The notes under the pieces are model-generated. The model was not told the DNA's origin. It saw only the letters and a program-made list of their open reading frames with translations, and searched no databases. A stretch of DNA of 19,420 nt, from contig CAZIAH010000079.1 of NCBI GenBank assembly GCA_964537715.1, positions 1 through 19,420 on the forward strand, in the 5' to 3' direction. A program made the translations under genes and the position numbers. This DNA comes from CAZTZL01 sp964537715 (GTDB lineage Bacteria; Zhuqueibacterota; QNDG01; DSAB01). Numbering within the stretch: position 1 is the first letter of the stretch; each line of letters begins with the position of its first letter. This document shows, one piece after another, positions 1 to 8,131 of this stretch.

Positions 1-1
1 C

Positions 2-505
2 TGTATTCCGATTGATCCTTTTTATCTGACCTGGAAAGCCAAAGAGTATGATATGCCGACCCGGTTCATCGAACTGGCCGGCGAAATCAATACACAGATG
101 CCTTACTGGGTCGTCCAAAAAACGATAGAGGCGCTGAACGAACACGGAAAAAGCATAAAAGGAGCGAAAATCCTGATACTCGGTGCGGCCTATAAAAAAG
201 ACATCGATGACATGAGAGAAAGCCCGACATTGAAGCTCATCGAAATCTTGGACAGCAAAGGCGCCAAAGTGGATTATAATGATCCCTACATTCCCGTTCT
301 ACCGAAGGTGAGAAAATATCAGTTTCACATGAAAAGTGTGGATTTAATCCCGGATAATCTAAAACAATATGATGCAGTTATCATTTCTACCGATCACACA
401 GATTACGATTACGAAAATATTTTGGAGCATACGCCACTGATCATTGATACACGCAATGCGACAAAAAATGTACAAAACAACCGGGGAAAAATTGTAAAGG
501 TCTAA
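2..505 (+). CDS. wbpA: UDP-N-acetyl-D-glucosamine 6-dehydrogenase (WbpA-like), 3' fragment
   Basis: The reading frame is open to the left edge, so the gene starts outside the window and the in-frame ATG at 53 is internal. The first visible codons read CIPIDPFYLTWKAKEYD. In the UDP-glucose/GDP-mannose dehydrogenase family this is the catalytic-cysteine motif (GGHCIPxDP), so the nucleophile Cys is codon 2-4. The helical dimerisation segment TRFIELAGEIN follows, then the C-terminal UDP-binding Rossmann domain with GAAYKKDIDDMRESP and a VIISTDH stretch. The wording CIPIDPFYLTWKA and RFIELAGEIN is that of WbpA/UDP-GlcNAc dehydrogenases rather than of UDP-glucose dehydrogenases. The expected reaction is NAD-dependent two-step oxidation of UDP-GlcNAc to UDP-GlcNAcA in the cytoplasm. 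It would feed the polysaccharide genes downstream, together with the WbpE-like gene at 11778. The NAD-binding N-terminal half is not visible. Confidence 0.93.
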   Translation, partial: CIPIDPFYLTWKAKEYDMPTRFIELAGEINTQMPYWVVQKTIEALNEHGKSIKGAKILILGAAYKKDIDDMRESPTLKLIEILDSKGAKVDYNDPYIPVLPKVRKYQFHMKSVDLIPDNLKQYDAVIISTDHTDYDYENILEHTPLIIDTRNATKNVQNNRGKIVKV

Positions 506-522
506 GATATTTGAAGTAAATC

Positions 523-526
523 GGAG
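523..526 (+). promoter_or_regulatory. Ribosome binding site of the export protein gene
   Basis: GGAG (in cggagagaa) lies 9 nt before the ATG at 536 and supports that start. A second ATG follows directly at 539 and cannot be excluded. This is the last clear Shine-Dalgarno sequence before the AT-rich cassette. Confidence 0.6.
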
Positions 527-535
527 AGAATTAAA

Positions 536-1843
536 ATGATGAAAATCTACTCTATCATCAAAATACTCCTCTTTTCCATAATAATTGCAAATATCATTCA
601 AGCCCAAAACATGGAAGAAGAGGAACTCTGGACACGAAAGAAAAAGAAAGAAACCATTACTCCAAAAAGTGTCGACTTCTTCAAAATGTGGGAAGAAAAA
701 GAACAAACCAAAGAAGATTTCGAAATCTGGAAACGACAAAGAGAAGCCAAAATTAGGGAACGTCTCGAACAGTCGGAAGCATTGGAAAAAGCGGTGGATC
801 CTGATAAATATATCGTTGGTCCAGGAGATATTTTTTCTTTCAATATCTGGGGAATAATGGAAAAACAGGTTCCGCTTCCTGTTTCACCGGAAGGTAAATT
901 GTCCATACCTTCAGTGGGTGATATTTCTGTAGACGGGAAATCTTTATCCAAGGTACACGAACTGGTATTAACTGAAGCAGAAAAATTTTATAAAAATAGT
1001 AAAGTGACTTTAGTATTGGAATCTCTGCGATTCTTTCGCATCCATGTAACCGGAGAAGTAGAGTTCCCGGGCACTTATTTGGCACAAGCCACAGATCGAA
1101 TTTCTGAAATGATTACCGAAGCTGGTGGTACAACTGAATGGGCATGGAAGAGAAAAATAGTATTGAAACATAATAATGGGAATCCGGATTACTTTGATTT
1201 AGCCGATTTCGAACAAAGTGGAAACGTTGATGAAGACCTCTATGTCAACGGAGGGGATATCATCTATGTACCGCCCATCAATTTGGAGAACAACCTGGTT
1301 CATGTGCAAGGAGATATTAAAAGTGCCGGGATCTATCAAATTTTTGAAAATGAACATTTATTGGATTTTCTTCAACGAATTCGGGCCATGAAAAAAAATA
1401 CAGACCTTTCCAAAATATCTGTAATCCGTGTAAACGAAACAAAAAATACTGAAAAAACGATCTATTTCCCCTTTGCTTTGTCAAACGATAAAGATTCTCA
1501 ATTCCCGTTAAAAAATAACGATAAAATAATCTTGCCATCAAATTACGTTTATGTAAAAGGAACCGTAAGCAAACCAGGAGCATATCCATATGTTCTAAAT
1601 ATGAAAGCCCGAGATTATGCAGGTATGGCTGGAAGTGATTATCGATCAGGAAGCATCAAAGCAATAAAAGTCTATCATATCCGAACCGGAAAAATAGAAA
1701 AAGGGCAGGAAGTTTTGGTCGAACCAGGAGACATTGTAGAAGTACCACAAACCTTTGAGTTAAAATTTCGAGAAATATTAGGTATCGTCTCGACTTTTGC
1801 ATACTTTGTTATCGCTGCAGCCTCTGCTGGAGCTTTTGATTAA
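536..1843 (+). CDS. Polysaccharide export outer-membrane protein (Wza-like, SLBB repeats)
   Basis: A 435-residue protein. Residues 1-24 form a signal peptide with a hydrophobic core ending near ANIIQAQ; no lipobox cysteine is visible, unlike classical Wza lipoproteins. A charged, Lys/Glu-rich linker (about 25-85) precedes the Poly_export domain (about 90-160, beginning KYIVGPGD). Three SLBB-like modules follow, at about 168-247 (HVTGEVEFPGTY), 253-335 (HVQGDIKSAGIY) and 337-405 (YVKGTVSKPGAY). The C-terminus (about 411-432, ILGIVSTFAYFVIAAASAG) is hydrophobic, at the place where Wza has its pore helix, although it looks like a full membrane segment. The role inferred from the family is the periplasmic and outer-membrane channel for the polymer. 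It follows the dehydrogenase by 30 nt and precedes the Wzz-like gene, the usual order in export loci. Confidence 0.9.
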   Translation: MMKIYSIIKILLFSIIIANIIQAQNMEEEELWTRKKKKETITPKSVDFFKMWEEKEQTKEDFEIWKRQREAKIRERLEQSEALEKAVDPDKYIVGPGDIFSFNIWGIMEKQVPLPVSPEGKLSIPSVGDISVDGKSLSKVHELVLTEAEKFYKNSKVTLVLESLRFFRIHVTGEVEFPGTYLAQATDRISEMITEAGGTTEWAWKRKIVLKHNNGNPDYFDLADFEQSGNVDEDLYVNGGDIIYVPPINLENNLVHVQGDIKSAGIYQIFENEHLLDFLQRIRAMKKNTDLSKISVIRVNETKNTEKTIYFPFALSNDKDSQFPLKNNDKIILPSNYVYVKGTVSKPGAYPYVLNMKARDYAGMAGSDYRSGSIKAIKVYHIRTGKIEKGQEVLVEPGDIVEVPQTFELKFREILGIVSTFAYFVIAAASAGAFD

Positions 1844-1893
1844 TCATATCAGAAAATTATTGTTCATGAAATAAAACATTGGAATAAATAATT

Positions 1894-3096
1894 ATGAATC
1901 CTAAAAAAACCAGTTTACCAATTTTTTTTCATATTCTTATAAAAAATCGAAGAAGAATTATAATCAATTTTATATTTGTAGGTATTTTCTCGGCTTTAAT
2001 CAGTCTGATATTACCTGAATGGTACAGAGCATATTCAACAATATTGCCTCCAACAGATGAACAAGATTTGACAAATATTAGTTCATTTGTAGGCGACCTA
2101 CGCATGCAAGCTTTAGGATTAGGTCAAACATCCGAACAAACCGATATCTATATTGCGACATTAAAAAGTCGAACGGTCATGGAATCGGTTGCAAATAAAT
2201 TCAATCTTATGAAAATTTATCGAGCAAAAAATATTGAAAAAACAATTAAAATATTAAGAAAACATTGCGGTGTCAATCTTGATGAAGAAGGTACTATCAC
2301 AGTTTTTGCAGAAGCAAAAACATCGTGGTTTGCGATGTTTAATAAAAACAAAAAAAATAAGGCACGACTTTTAGCTAAAGATATGACAAACTTCTTCATT
2401 TCGGAGTTGGATAGAATTTCTGCCAAATTACGAACAAGTAAAGCAAGAAATACCCGAATATTTATTGAGGAAAGATTTAATCAAAATATTGAAGATCTTC
2501 ATCATGCAGAAGACCTATTCAAACAATTCCAGGAAAAACATGGCACAATCGCCTTACCTGAACAAACCAATGCGACTATTTCTGCGATGGCTGAACTAAA
2601 AGCCCAAATTATTACCAAGGAAGTTGAATTGGGTGTTCTGAGAAAAAACGTCGGAGAAAAACATGCGGATTTTATAAAAACATATGATGAGTTAAAAGAA
2701 CTGAATAAAAAATATGATGAAATGAATGTTGGGAAATTGAAAGAGTCCTCAAATCGAGAGGTTAAAACCGATCAAAAAGATGTTTTTCTTACATTAGAAA
2801 ACGTGCCCAATTTATCATTACATTATGCCCGTCTATACAGAGATGTTTTAATACAAGAAAAAATAATGGAATTTTTATTACCCCAATTTGAACAAGCAAA
2901 AATACAGGAAGCAAGAGACACTCCTACTGTTCAAGTTCTTGATGAAGCTGTAAAACCAATAAAAAAACACAGACCTAAAAGAATGATTCTTGTTCTTTTT
3001 TATGGATTTCTCAGTTTTATTTTTACCATGTTATATTTTTACTTTGAGCCCACATTTTTTGATTTCTACAAGGAACTATCAAACCTCAAATCATGA
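1894..3096 (+). CDS. Wzz-like polysaccharide chain-length determinant / co-polymerase
   Basis: A 400-residue inner-membrane protein with the Wzz topology: a short basic N-terminus, TM1 at about 22-40, a large periplasmic part, and TM2 at about 364-385. TM2 is preceded by a proline-containing basic stretch (VKPIKKHRPKR), typical of the family. After TM1 comes LPEWYRAYSTILPP, the usual start of the Wzz domain. The middle (about 160-300) is rich in Lys and Glu and predicted helical or coiled coil. There is no C-terminal Walker A/B tyrosine-kinase domain, so this is a kinase-less co-polymerase; a separate kinase, if any, is not in the window. It should set the polymer length made by the Wzy-like protein. 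No good Shine-Dalgarno precedes the ATG (only GGA at 1881-1883). Its stop overlaps the next start (ATGA at 3093-3096), which suggests translational coupling. Confidence 0.88.
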   Translation: MNPKKTSLPIFFHILIKNRRRIIINFIFVGIFSALISLILPEWYRAYSTILPPTDEQDLTNISSFVGDLRMQALGLGQTSEQTDIYIATLKSRTVMESVANKFNLMKIYRAKNIEKTIKILRKHCGVNLDEEGTITVFAEAKTSWFAMFNKNKKNKARLLAKDMTNFFISELDRISAKLRTSKARNTRIFIEERFNQNIEDLHHAEDLFKQFQEKHGTIALPEQTNATISAMAELKAQIITKEVELGVLRKNVGEKHADFIKTYDELKELNKKYDEMNVGKLKESSNREVKTDQKDVFLTLENVPNLSLHYARLYRDVLIQEKIMEFLLPQFEQAKIQEARDTPTVQVLDEAVKPIKKHRPKRMILVLFYGFLSFIFTMLYFYFEPTFFDFYKELSNLKS

Positions 3097-4631
3097 GCAC
3101 GATTCAATTCACACCGGGGAAAATTCTTATTAAAAATTTAACCATTAATTTTATTGGAATGGTTATCCCTTTGTGTACTGGGATTATTGCCCTTCCTTTA
3201 GCAATTAAAGGTCTCGGTTCCGATGCATTTGGTATACTTATGATTGTATGGACAACATTAAGTTATCTTACCTTATTGGATTTTGGACTTTCCCGATCAT
3301 CGACAAAATATACTGCGGAAAATTTGAAAAGGGGGAACCAAGATGTCATTCCTTCGATCTTTTATACGTCCATCACTCTAAGTTTTCTATTTGGATGTTT
3401 AAGCTGTATTTTACTGGTCATCTTCAAGTCGTTATTGATAAATTCAATATTAAATATTCCTGTAAATTTTATTTCTGAGACCAATCGATCGTTCTATCTC
3501 ATTGCGCTATCACTCCCTTTTATTCTGATTTCAATCAGTTTGAAGGGTATGCTGAGTGCCGCTCAACGATTTGATCTGGTAAATCTTATTCATGTCCCGG
3601 TGACTACTTTAAATTTTATCTTCCCGGCACTTACCTTGCCATTTAATCTGAAATTATCGGATGTGATATTAGGTATATGTATCAGTCGTGTTCTATCAAC
3701 TTTGATCTATTTCATTCTATGTATAAAGATTTTCCACATTTCATTAAAAAAACCAATCGTAAGAACCAATATGTTAAAGATCTTATTAACTTATGGAGGC
3801 TGGATTACAATAACAGCTATAATTAGTCCCATCCTGGTTTATTTAGACCGTTTTTTTATCGGTTCAATACTGACAATGAAGGATTTGACATATTATTCGG
3901 CACCTCTCGAAGCTGTACTTCGTTTAAGGATCCTGCCTCTTGCAATTATGACAACTCTCTTTCCTGAATTTAGTATTGGTCTTGGTTCTACGAATCATCA
4001 AAGATTACTTTTTCTTTTTGAAAAATCTTTTAAATTAATATTGATTTCAACAGGGATATTATCAATTATAATCTTCTCATTTTCTCATGATATCCTATAT
4101 ATTTGGTTTGGGAGTGAGTTTGTAAGAAATTGTAAAGTTGTCCTTCAAATCTTTTCATTAAGTATTTTCATCAATTTCCTGGCATTGATACCCTTCCATT
4201 TTTTACAGGGAATAGGGAGACCGGATCTGCCTGCCAAATTTCACATAATAGAATTTTTCTTATATATCCCGCTAATATTTCTATTAACAAAAAAATTTGG
4301 CATCAAGGGTTCTGCAATAGCATGGCTAATCAGAGTGACCTTGGATTCTGTGTTGTTATATAAATGGACAAATAAATTCTTACCTAAATTTTCCGATATT
4401 TTTAAAACTGCAAAATACAAAAAAATAGCGGGTCTATTAATTGGCCTTTTTATCCTATTATATCTTTTGGGATTCAGTCATATTTCTTTGATTATCAAAT
4501 TTTTTCTATTATCACTTATTCTTATTTTGACCGGATATATGATATGGAAATTCATCTTTGATTATGAAGAGAAAAAAACACTTACATCGATTGTCCAAAA
4601 ATTTAAATTCAGAACTGTTCCCGTGGATTAA
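3093..4631 (+). CDS. wzx: Wzx-type lipid-linked oligosaccharide flippase
   Basis: A 512-residue, highly hydrophobic protein with about twelve to fourteen membrane segments. It fits the MOP superfamily / polysaccharide biosynthesis protein family in length and pattern. The N-terminal region (IKNLTINFIGMVIPLCTGIIALPLAIKGLG, split across TM1) and the following LLDFGLSRSSTKYTAE loop are characteristic: a Gly-Leu-Gly/DFGL motif after TM2 recurs in Wzx proteins. The expected role is moving the undecaprenyl-diphosphate-linked repeat unit from the cytoplasmic to the periplasmic face of the inner membrane. Start and upstream stop overlap by 4 nt, and no Shine-Dalgarno is seen at proper spacing, so translation is probably coupled to the Wzz-like gene. 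Very AT-rich. MurJ-type function is less likely given the polysaccharide neighbours. Confidence 0.88.
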   Translation: MSTIQFTPGKILIKNLTINFIGMVIPLCTGIIALPLAIKGLGSDAFGILMIVWTTLSYLTLLDFGLSRSSTKYTAENLKRGNQDVIPSIFYTSITLSFLFGCLSCILLVIFKSLLINSILNIPVNFISETNRSFYLIALSLPFILISISLKGMLSAAQRFDLVNLIHVPVTTLNFIFPALTLPFNLKLSDVILGICISRVLSTLIYFILCIKIFHISLKKPIVRTNMLKILLTYGGWITITAIISPILVYLDRFFIGSILTMKDLTYYSAPLEAVLRLRILPLAIMTTLFPEFSIGLGSTNHQRLLFLFEKSFKLILISTGILSIIIFSFSHDILYIWFGSEFVRNCKVVLQIFSLSIFINFLALIPFHFLQGIGRPDLPAKFHIIEFFLYIPLIFLLTKKFGIKGSAIAWLIRVTLDSVLLYKWTNKFLPKFSDIFKTAKYKKIAGLLIGLFILLYLLGFSHISLIIKFFLLSLILILTGYMIWKFIFDYEEKKTLTSIVQKFKFRTVPVD

Positions 4632-4636
4632 TTCAG

Positions 4637-5701
4637 ATGACACAACCCAAACTAGCAATCATTATATTAAACTGGAATAATTGGAATGATACCTGTGAAT
4701 GTATGGCTTCACTATTAGAAAATACATACCAGAATTTCCAGATTATTCTGCTCGATAATGGATCAAACGATGATTCAATTAAATACATACAATCCTGGGC
4801 TAAAGGAAGACAACTTATTTCAATTGGTCCTTTAAAATCCGTTGCAAAAAAATATAAGGTTGACTTTAAAAAATTTTCACTAAATGAAATTCAGGATAAA
4901 AATTATAAATTAAATACTTTAAGAACCAGATTATTAATAATAGAAAACAATGAAAATATTGGGTTTGCGCGAGGGTGTAACACCGGTATTCGATATGCAC
5001 TGAGAAATCATTTCGAAAATATCCTTTTACTCAACAATGATACTACTGTTGATAAAAAATGTATAGAAATACTAATTGATTTCAATAACAATAACAAACA
5101 ATACGCGGTGTTATCACCTAAAATTTACTATTATGATAAACCAAATCAGATCTGGAATTTCGGAGGGAAATTGACTTTAAACGGCAGTCGTAAATATTAT
5201 TGTCAAAACAAAATTGATACCAATAATATCAAAGAAGAAGTCAAAGAAATTACTTTTATTACCGGATGTGCACTTTTTGCGCGTACCGAAATATTCGAGA
5301 AATATGGTCTTTTATCAGAAAAATTCTTTTTTGGAGAAGAAGATTATGAATTTAGTTTAAGAATGAAAAATCTCCGAATAAAAATGGCTGCAATAGCTTC
5401 AGCAAAAGTATATCACAAAATCGGATTGTCAAGTAATATAGTTTTTTCTGAAAATCATACACCCTATATTTTCATTGGATGTTTGAACAGATTTTTAAAT
5501 ATGAAATCATACTATTCTTTCATATATTGGAATATTTGGAGAGTTATTTCATTGCTATATATTTTCCCCATGTTGATTATAAAAAAACATATTCCGATAG
5601 ATCGCTCTATACAATTTATAATGCTTTTAATGCAATATTCTAACAAATTCGATAAAGTAGATAAAAAAATATTTCATAAAATTAGTAACTTATTAAAATA
5701 G
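4637..5701 (+). CDS. GT2-family glycosyltransferase (rhamnosyltransferase-like)
   Basis: A 354-residue GT-A-fold transferase. Visible motifs are IIILNWN (8-14), LLDNGSNDDS (38-47, nucleotide binding), NIGFARGCN (107-115), LLNND (131-135, the DxD-equivalent metal site) and GEEDYEFSLR (233-242, with the acidic residues usual for the catalytic base region), followed by VYH at about 258-260. This set is characteristic of the GT2 branch often labelled rhamnosyltransferase or GT2 'WbbL-like'; the sugar cannot be told from sequence. An insert of some 55 residues lies between the DNGS and NIGFA motifs. The C-terminal part (about 290-345) is hydrophobic and probably membrane-associated. It starts 5 nt after wzx and ends 10 nt before the polymerase. 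Predicted to add one sugar of the repeat unit at the cytoplasmic face. Confidence 0.88.
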   Translation: MTQPKLAIIILNWNNWNDTCECMASLLENTYQNFQIILLDNGSNDDSIKYIQSWAKGRQLISIGPLKSVAKKYKVDFKKFSLNEIQDKNYKLNTLRTRLLIIENNENIGFARGCNTGIRYALRNHFENILLLNNDTTVDKKCIEILIDFNNNNKQYAVLSPKIYYYDKPNQIWNFGGKLTLNGSRKYYCQNKIDTNNIKEEVKEITFITGCALFARTEIFEKYGLLSEKFFFGEEDYEFSLRMKNLRIKMAAIASAKVYHKIGLSSNIVFSENHTPYIFIGCLNRFLNMKSYYSFIYWNIWRVISLLYIFPMLIIKKHIPIDRSIQFIMLLMQYSNKFDKVDKKIFHKISNLLK

Positions 5702-5711
5702 ATCTTTTAAA

Positions 5712-7010
5712 ATGATTGATATATTAAGCGTATTTGTATTAATTCTTTTTTGTATCTCAATCAGCTTTTGGGAATACTCCCAATTTAAAACATTTATCAC
5801 CCCTTTTAATGTAATAACATGGCCATATATAATCATTGCACTAATGATCAACTGTATAGGTAAATACTTCGGTTTTTTCCCAGTCAGTTTCAAAAGTATT
5901 TTTTTCGTTATTGGGTGTTTATCTTTTTTTATTTTAGGCAAAATTTTTATTAGCACTTGCATTGATAATAAGTCCAAACAATCTACGAATAGTAGCAATT
6001 TAAATATTGATAATATTTTTAAATCATATCGCTCGCTTTTCATTATTATCGCTTACATATCAATAATTGCAGGACTCATCCATTTTCATTCTTGCATAAA
6101 AGAATTTGGATGGAGGGGGATTGCATCTTATGATTTCCGGAATACTTATGGATCAGGTTTATTATCTCATATTATGTTAATTAGTAGACCTGCTTTTATT
6201 TTTATCTTCGCTTATTATCTATATTCAAAAAAGAAAACCTTGTTGTTCCCTCTATTATTAATATTTATTATGGTTATTATCAGACAAGTAAAGTATCATG
6301 TCATTATCCTTTTACTCGGGGGGATTTATTTCAGCTTTAGTTATCATCTGATACGCATTAACTTTAAAAAAATATTTTATCTAATTATAATTATTTATAC
6401 ACTTTTTAATCTTTCGTATACAATAGGTTTTAGTACCTTAGGAGTTTCTCATGCATATTCATCAAAAGTCCAAACATTTTTATTCAATCATTTTTTTACG
6501 TACCTTTTCGGTGGCGTTATTGGTTGCAGCGAAATACTTAATAACACCTTTTATCCTCTATACAGTATAAAAGAAATATTTGCTGTCCCTGTTAATATCG
6601 TTAGAGTCCTCAATGAACACAACGAATTGGTAGATATTATCATTCGAAATTGGATACCGGTGTCAAATATTCATAAATATTTTCACAATTCCAACGTATT
6701 CGGACTATTCGGAATGCTCTACGCCTATATGGGAGTATATCTAACCTTCCTCTATTTGTTTATTTCTGGAATAATTATTTATGGGATATATAATATCTCA
6801 ATAAGAAATGATAACAAAATTGTACCACGACTTATTAGTATTATCATTATGAGTTTTTTAACACTTTCATTTTTTGGATTCTATTTTAACATGCTTGCAT
6901 TTGCCGAAATAATTATTTCTACAATAATACTAATCTTAATATTTAATTTTATTAAAATCCTTATTCAGCACACAACTCTCAAATATAGATCAGCCGATAA
7001 TCAAAAATAA
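5712..7010 (+). CDS. wzy: Wzy-like O-antigen/oligosaccharide repeat-unit polymerase
   Basis: A 432-residue integral membrane protein with about ten to twelve predicted membrane segments and no other recognisable domain. Features typical of Wzy-like polymerases are a polar periplasmic loop with Arg residues near 129-147 (GWRGIASYDFRNTYG), a conserved-looking RQVKYH stretch (191-196), and a longer loop at about 270-335 ending SNVFGLFGMLYAYMG before the last TM helices. Wzy sequences diverge strongly, so the assignment rests on topology, length and position between glycosyltransferases in a locus that already has Wzx and Wzz. The family role is block-wise polymerisation of undecaprenyl-linked repeat units in the periplasm. 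Extremely AT-rich: in the 60 bases 6901-6960 I count only 10 G or C. No Shine-Dalgarno is seen. Confidence 0.78.
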   Translation: MIDILSVFVLILFCISISFWEYSQFKTFITPFNVITWPYIIIALMINCIGKYFGFFPVSFKSIFFVIGCLSFFILGKIFISTCIDNKSKQSTNSSNLNIDNIFKSYRSLFIIIAYISIIAGLIHFHSCIKEFGWRGIASYDFRNTYGSGLLSHIMLISRPAFIFIFAYYLYSKKKTLLFPLLLIFIMVIIRQVKYHVIILLLGGIYFSFSYHLIRINFKKIFYLIIIIYTLFNLSYTIGFSTLGVSHAYSSKVQTFLFNHFFTYLFGGVIGCSEILNNTFYPLYSIKEIFAVPVNIVRVLNEHNELVDIIIRNWIPVSNIHKYFHNSNVFGLFGMLYAYMGVYLTFLYLFISGIIIYGIYNISIRNDNKIVPRLISIIIMSFLTLSFFGFYFNMLAFAEIIISTIILILIFNFIKILIQHTTLKYRSADNQK

Positions 7011-7029
7011 AATCCGCTGGACACAAAAA

Positions 7030-8124
7030 ATGAAAATCTGTTTTCTTGCTGATGCACCAAATCCTCATACTATTAAATGGGTAAATTACCTTTCGAATCA
7101 AAATTATGATGTTCATATAATATCTTTTCGACAAAAATTGATACCCGGAATTACATTTCATTCTATTATCAAAACGATACCGGTCCATATTGATCATAAC
7201 GCATACATACTCACAAAAATTGGTTATTTAAGTTATCTGAATCAAGTAAAACAAATAATAAAAAATATTAATCCTGACATCCTTCATGCTCACTGGGCAA
7301 CATCTTATGGTTTAATGGGGGCTTATTCTGGATTCCATCCATTCATCATTTCTACGTGGGGAAGAGACATTTATAAGGCATCATCCGGGTCGTTTTTTTA
7401 TAAGAAAATCATTAAATATAGCCTTAATAGAGCGGATATTATTACAGCTACAAGTAAAACACTTGCTGAAGAAACATCAAAATTCATAACTGGAAAAAAT
7501 AAACAAATTCACACCATCCCATTCGGTGTGGACATCCACCAATTCAGTCCTAAAAAATCGAGTTCAAAAAGGAATTCGACATTGACAATAGGTATTGTTA
7601 AAAAGCTTGAACCATATTATGGTATCGAATATGCTATAAGAGCATTTGCTATTGCCTATAAAACTCATAAGCATATTAAATTACAAATAATTGGGAATGG
7701 ATCTCAAAGAGATCATTTACAGAAATTAGTGAAACAACTTAACATTATAGATAAAGTGACTTTCTTTGGAGAAATAAAATACGAAACGATACATCGCTAT
7801 TATAAATCAATAGATATATTATTAATTCCCTCTTTAATTGAATCATTTGGAGTAGTTGCATTGGAAGCTTCAGCCTGCGGCATTCCAATAATTGCCTCTA
7901 AGACAGGCGGACTGTTCGAAACAATTGTTGATGGCAAATCAGGATTTCTGGTTCCTCCTAAAAATCCTCAAGCGATAGCTGATAGACTCAAGCAACTAAT
8001 TGAAAATGATGTAGATAGAAAAAGAATGGGACAATTTGGTAGATTTTTCATCGAAAATAACTATGTATGGGAGAAAAATGCTTTGGAAATGGAAAAATTA
8101 TATAAACAAGTTTATGCAAAATAG
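7030..8124 (+). CDS. GT4-family glycosyltransferase
   Basis: A 364-residue GT-B-fold transferase, full length for the family. The N-terminal acceptor domain has FLADAPNPHTIKWVNYL (5-21), DILHAHWA (83-90) and STWGRD (108-113). The linker IPFGVDIHQFSP (163-174) is a hallmark of GT4. The donor domain has GIVKKLEPYYGIEYAI (188-203, the Lys that contacts the diphosphate), then PSLIESFGVVALEASACG (267-284), which carries the E-x7-E pair (E271 and E279), and GGLFETIVDGKSGFLVPP (293-310). It is probably a retaining enzyme in the cytoplasm that adds one sugar of the repeat unit; donor and acceptor are unknown. It sits between wzy and the C5-epimerase gene, 7 nt before the latter, so the two are likely co-translated. 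The start is preceded only by a weak TGGA. Confidence 0.9.
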   Translation: MKICFLADAPNPHTIKWVNYLSNQNYDVHIISFRQKLIPGITFHSIIKTIPVHIDHNAYILTKIGYLSYLNQVKQIIKNINPDILHAHWATSYGLMGAYSGFHPFIISTWGRDIYKASSGSFFYKKIIKYSLNRADIITATSKTLAEETSKFITGKNKQIHTIPFGVDIHQFSPKKSSSKRNSTLTIGIVKKLEPYYGIEYAIRAFAIAYKTHKHIKLQIIGNGSQRDHLQKLVKQLNIIDKVTFFGEIKYETIHRYYKSIDILLIPSLIESFGVVALEASACGIPIIASKTGGLFETIVDGKSGFLVPPKNPQAIADRLKQLIENDVDRKRMGQFGRFFIENNYVWEKNALEMEKLYKQVYAK

Positions 8125-8131
8125 ATAACAC

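Noticed and set aside
53..55. ATG at 53 as the real start of the dehydrogenase
   Set aside because: The frame is open upstream and encodes the catalytic CIPIDPF motif, so the gene runs in from outside the window.
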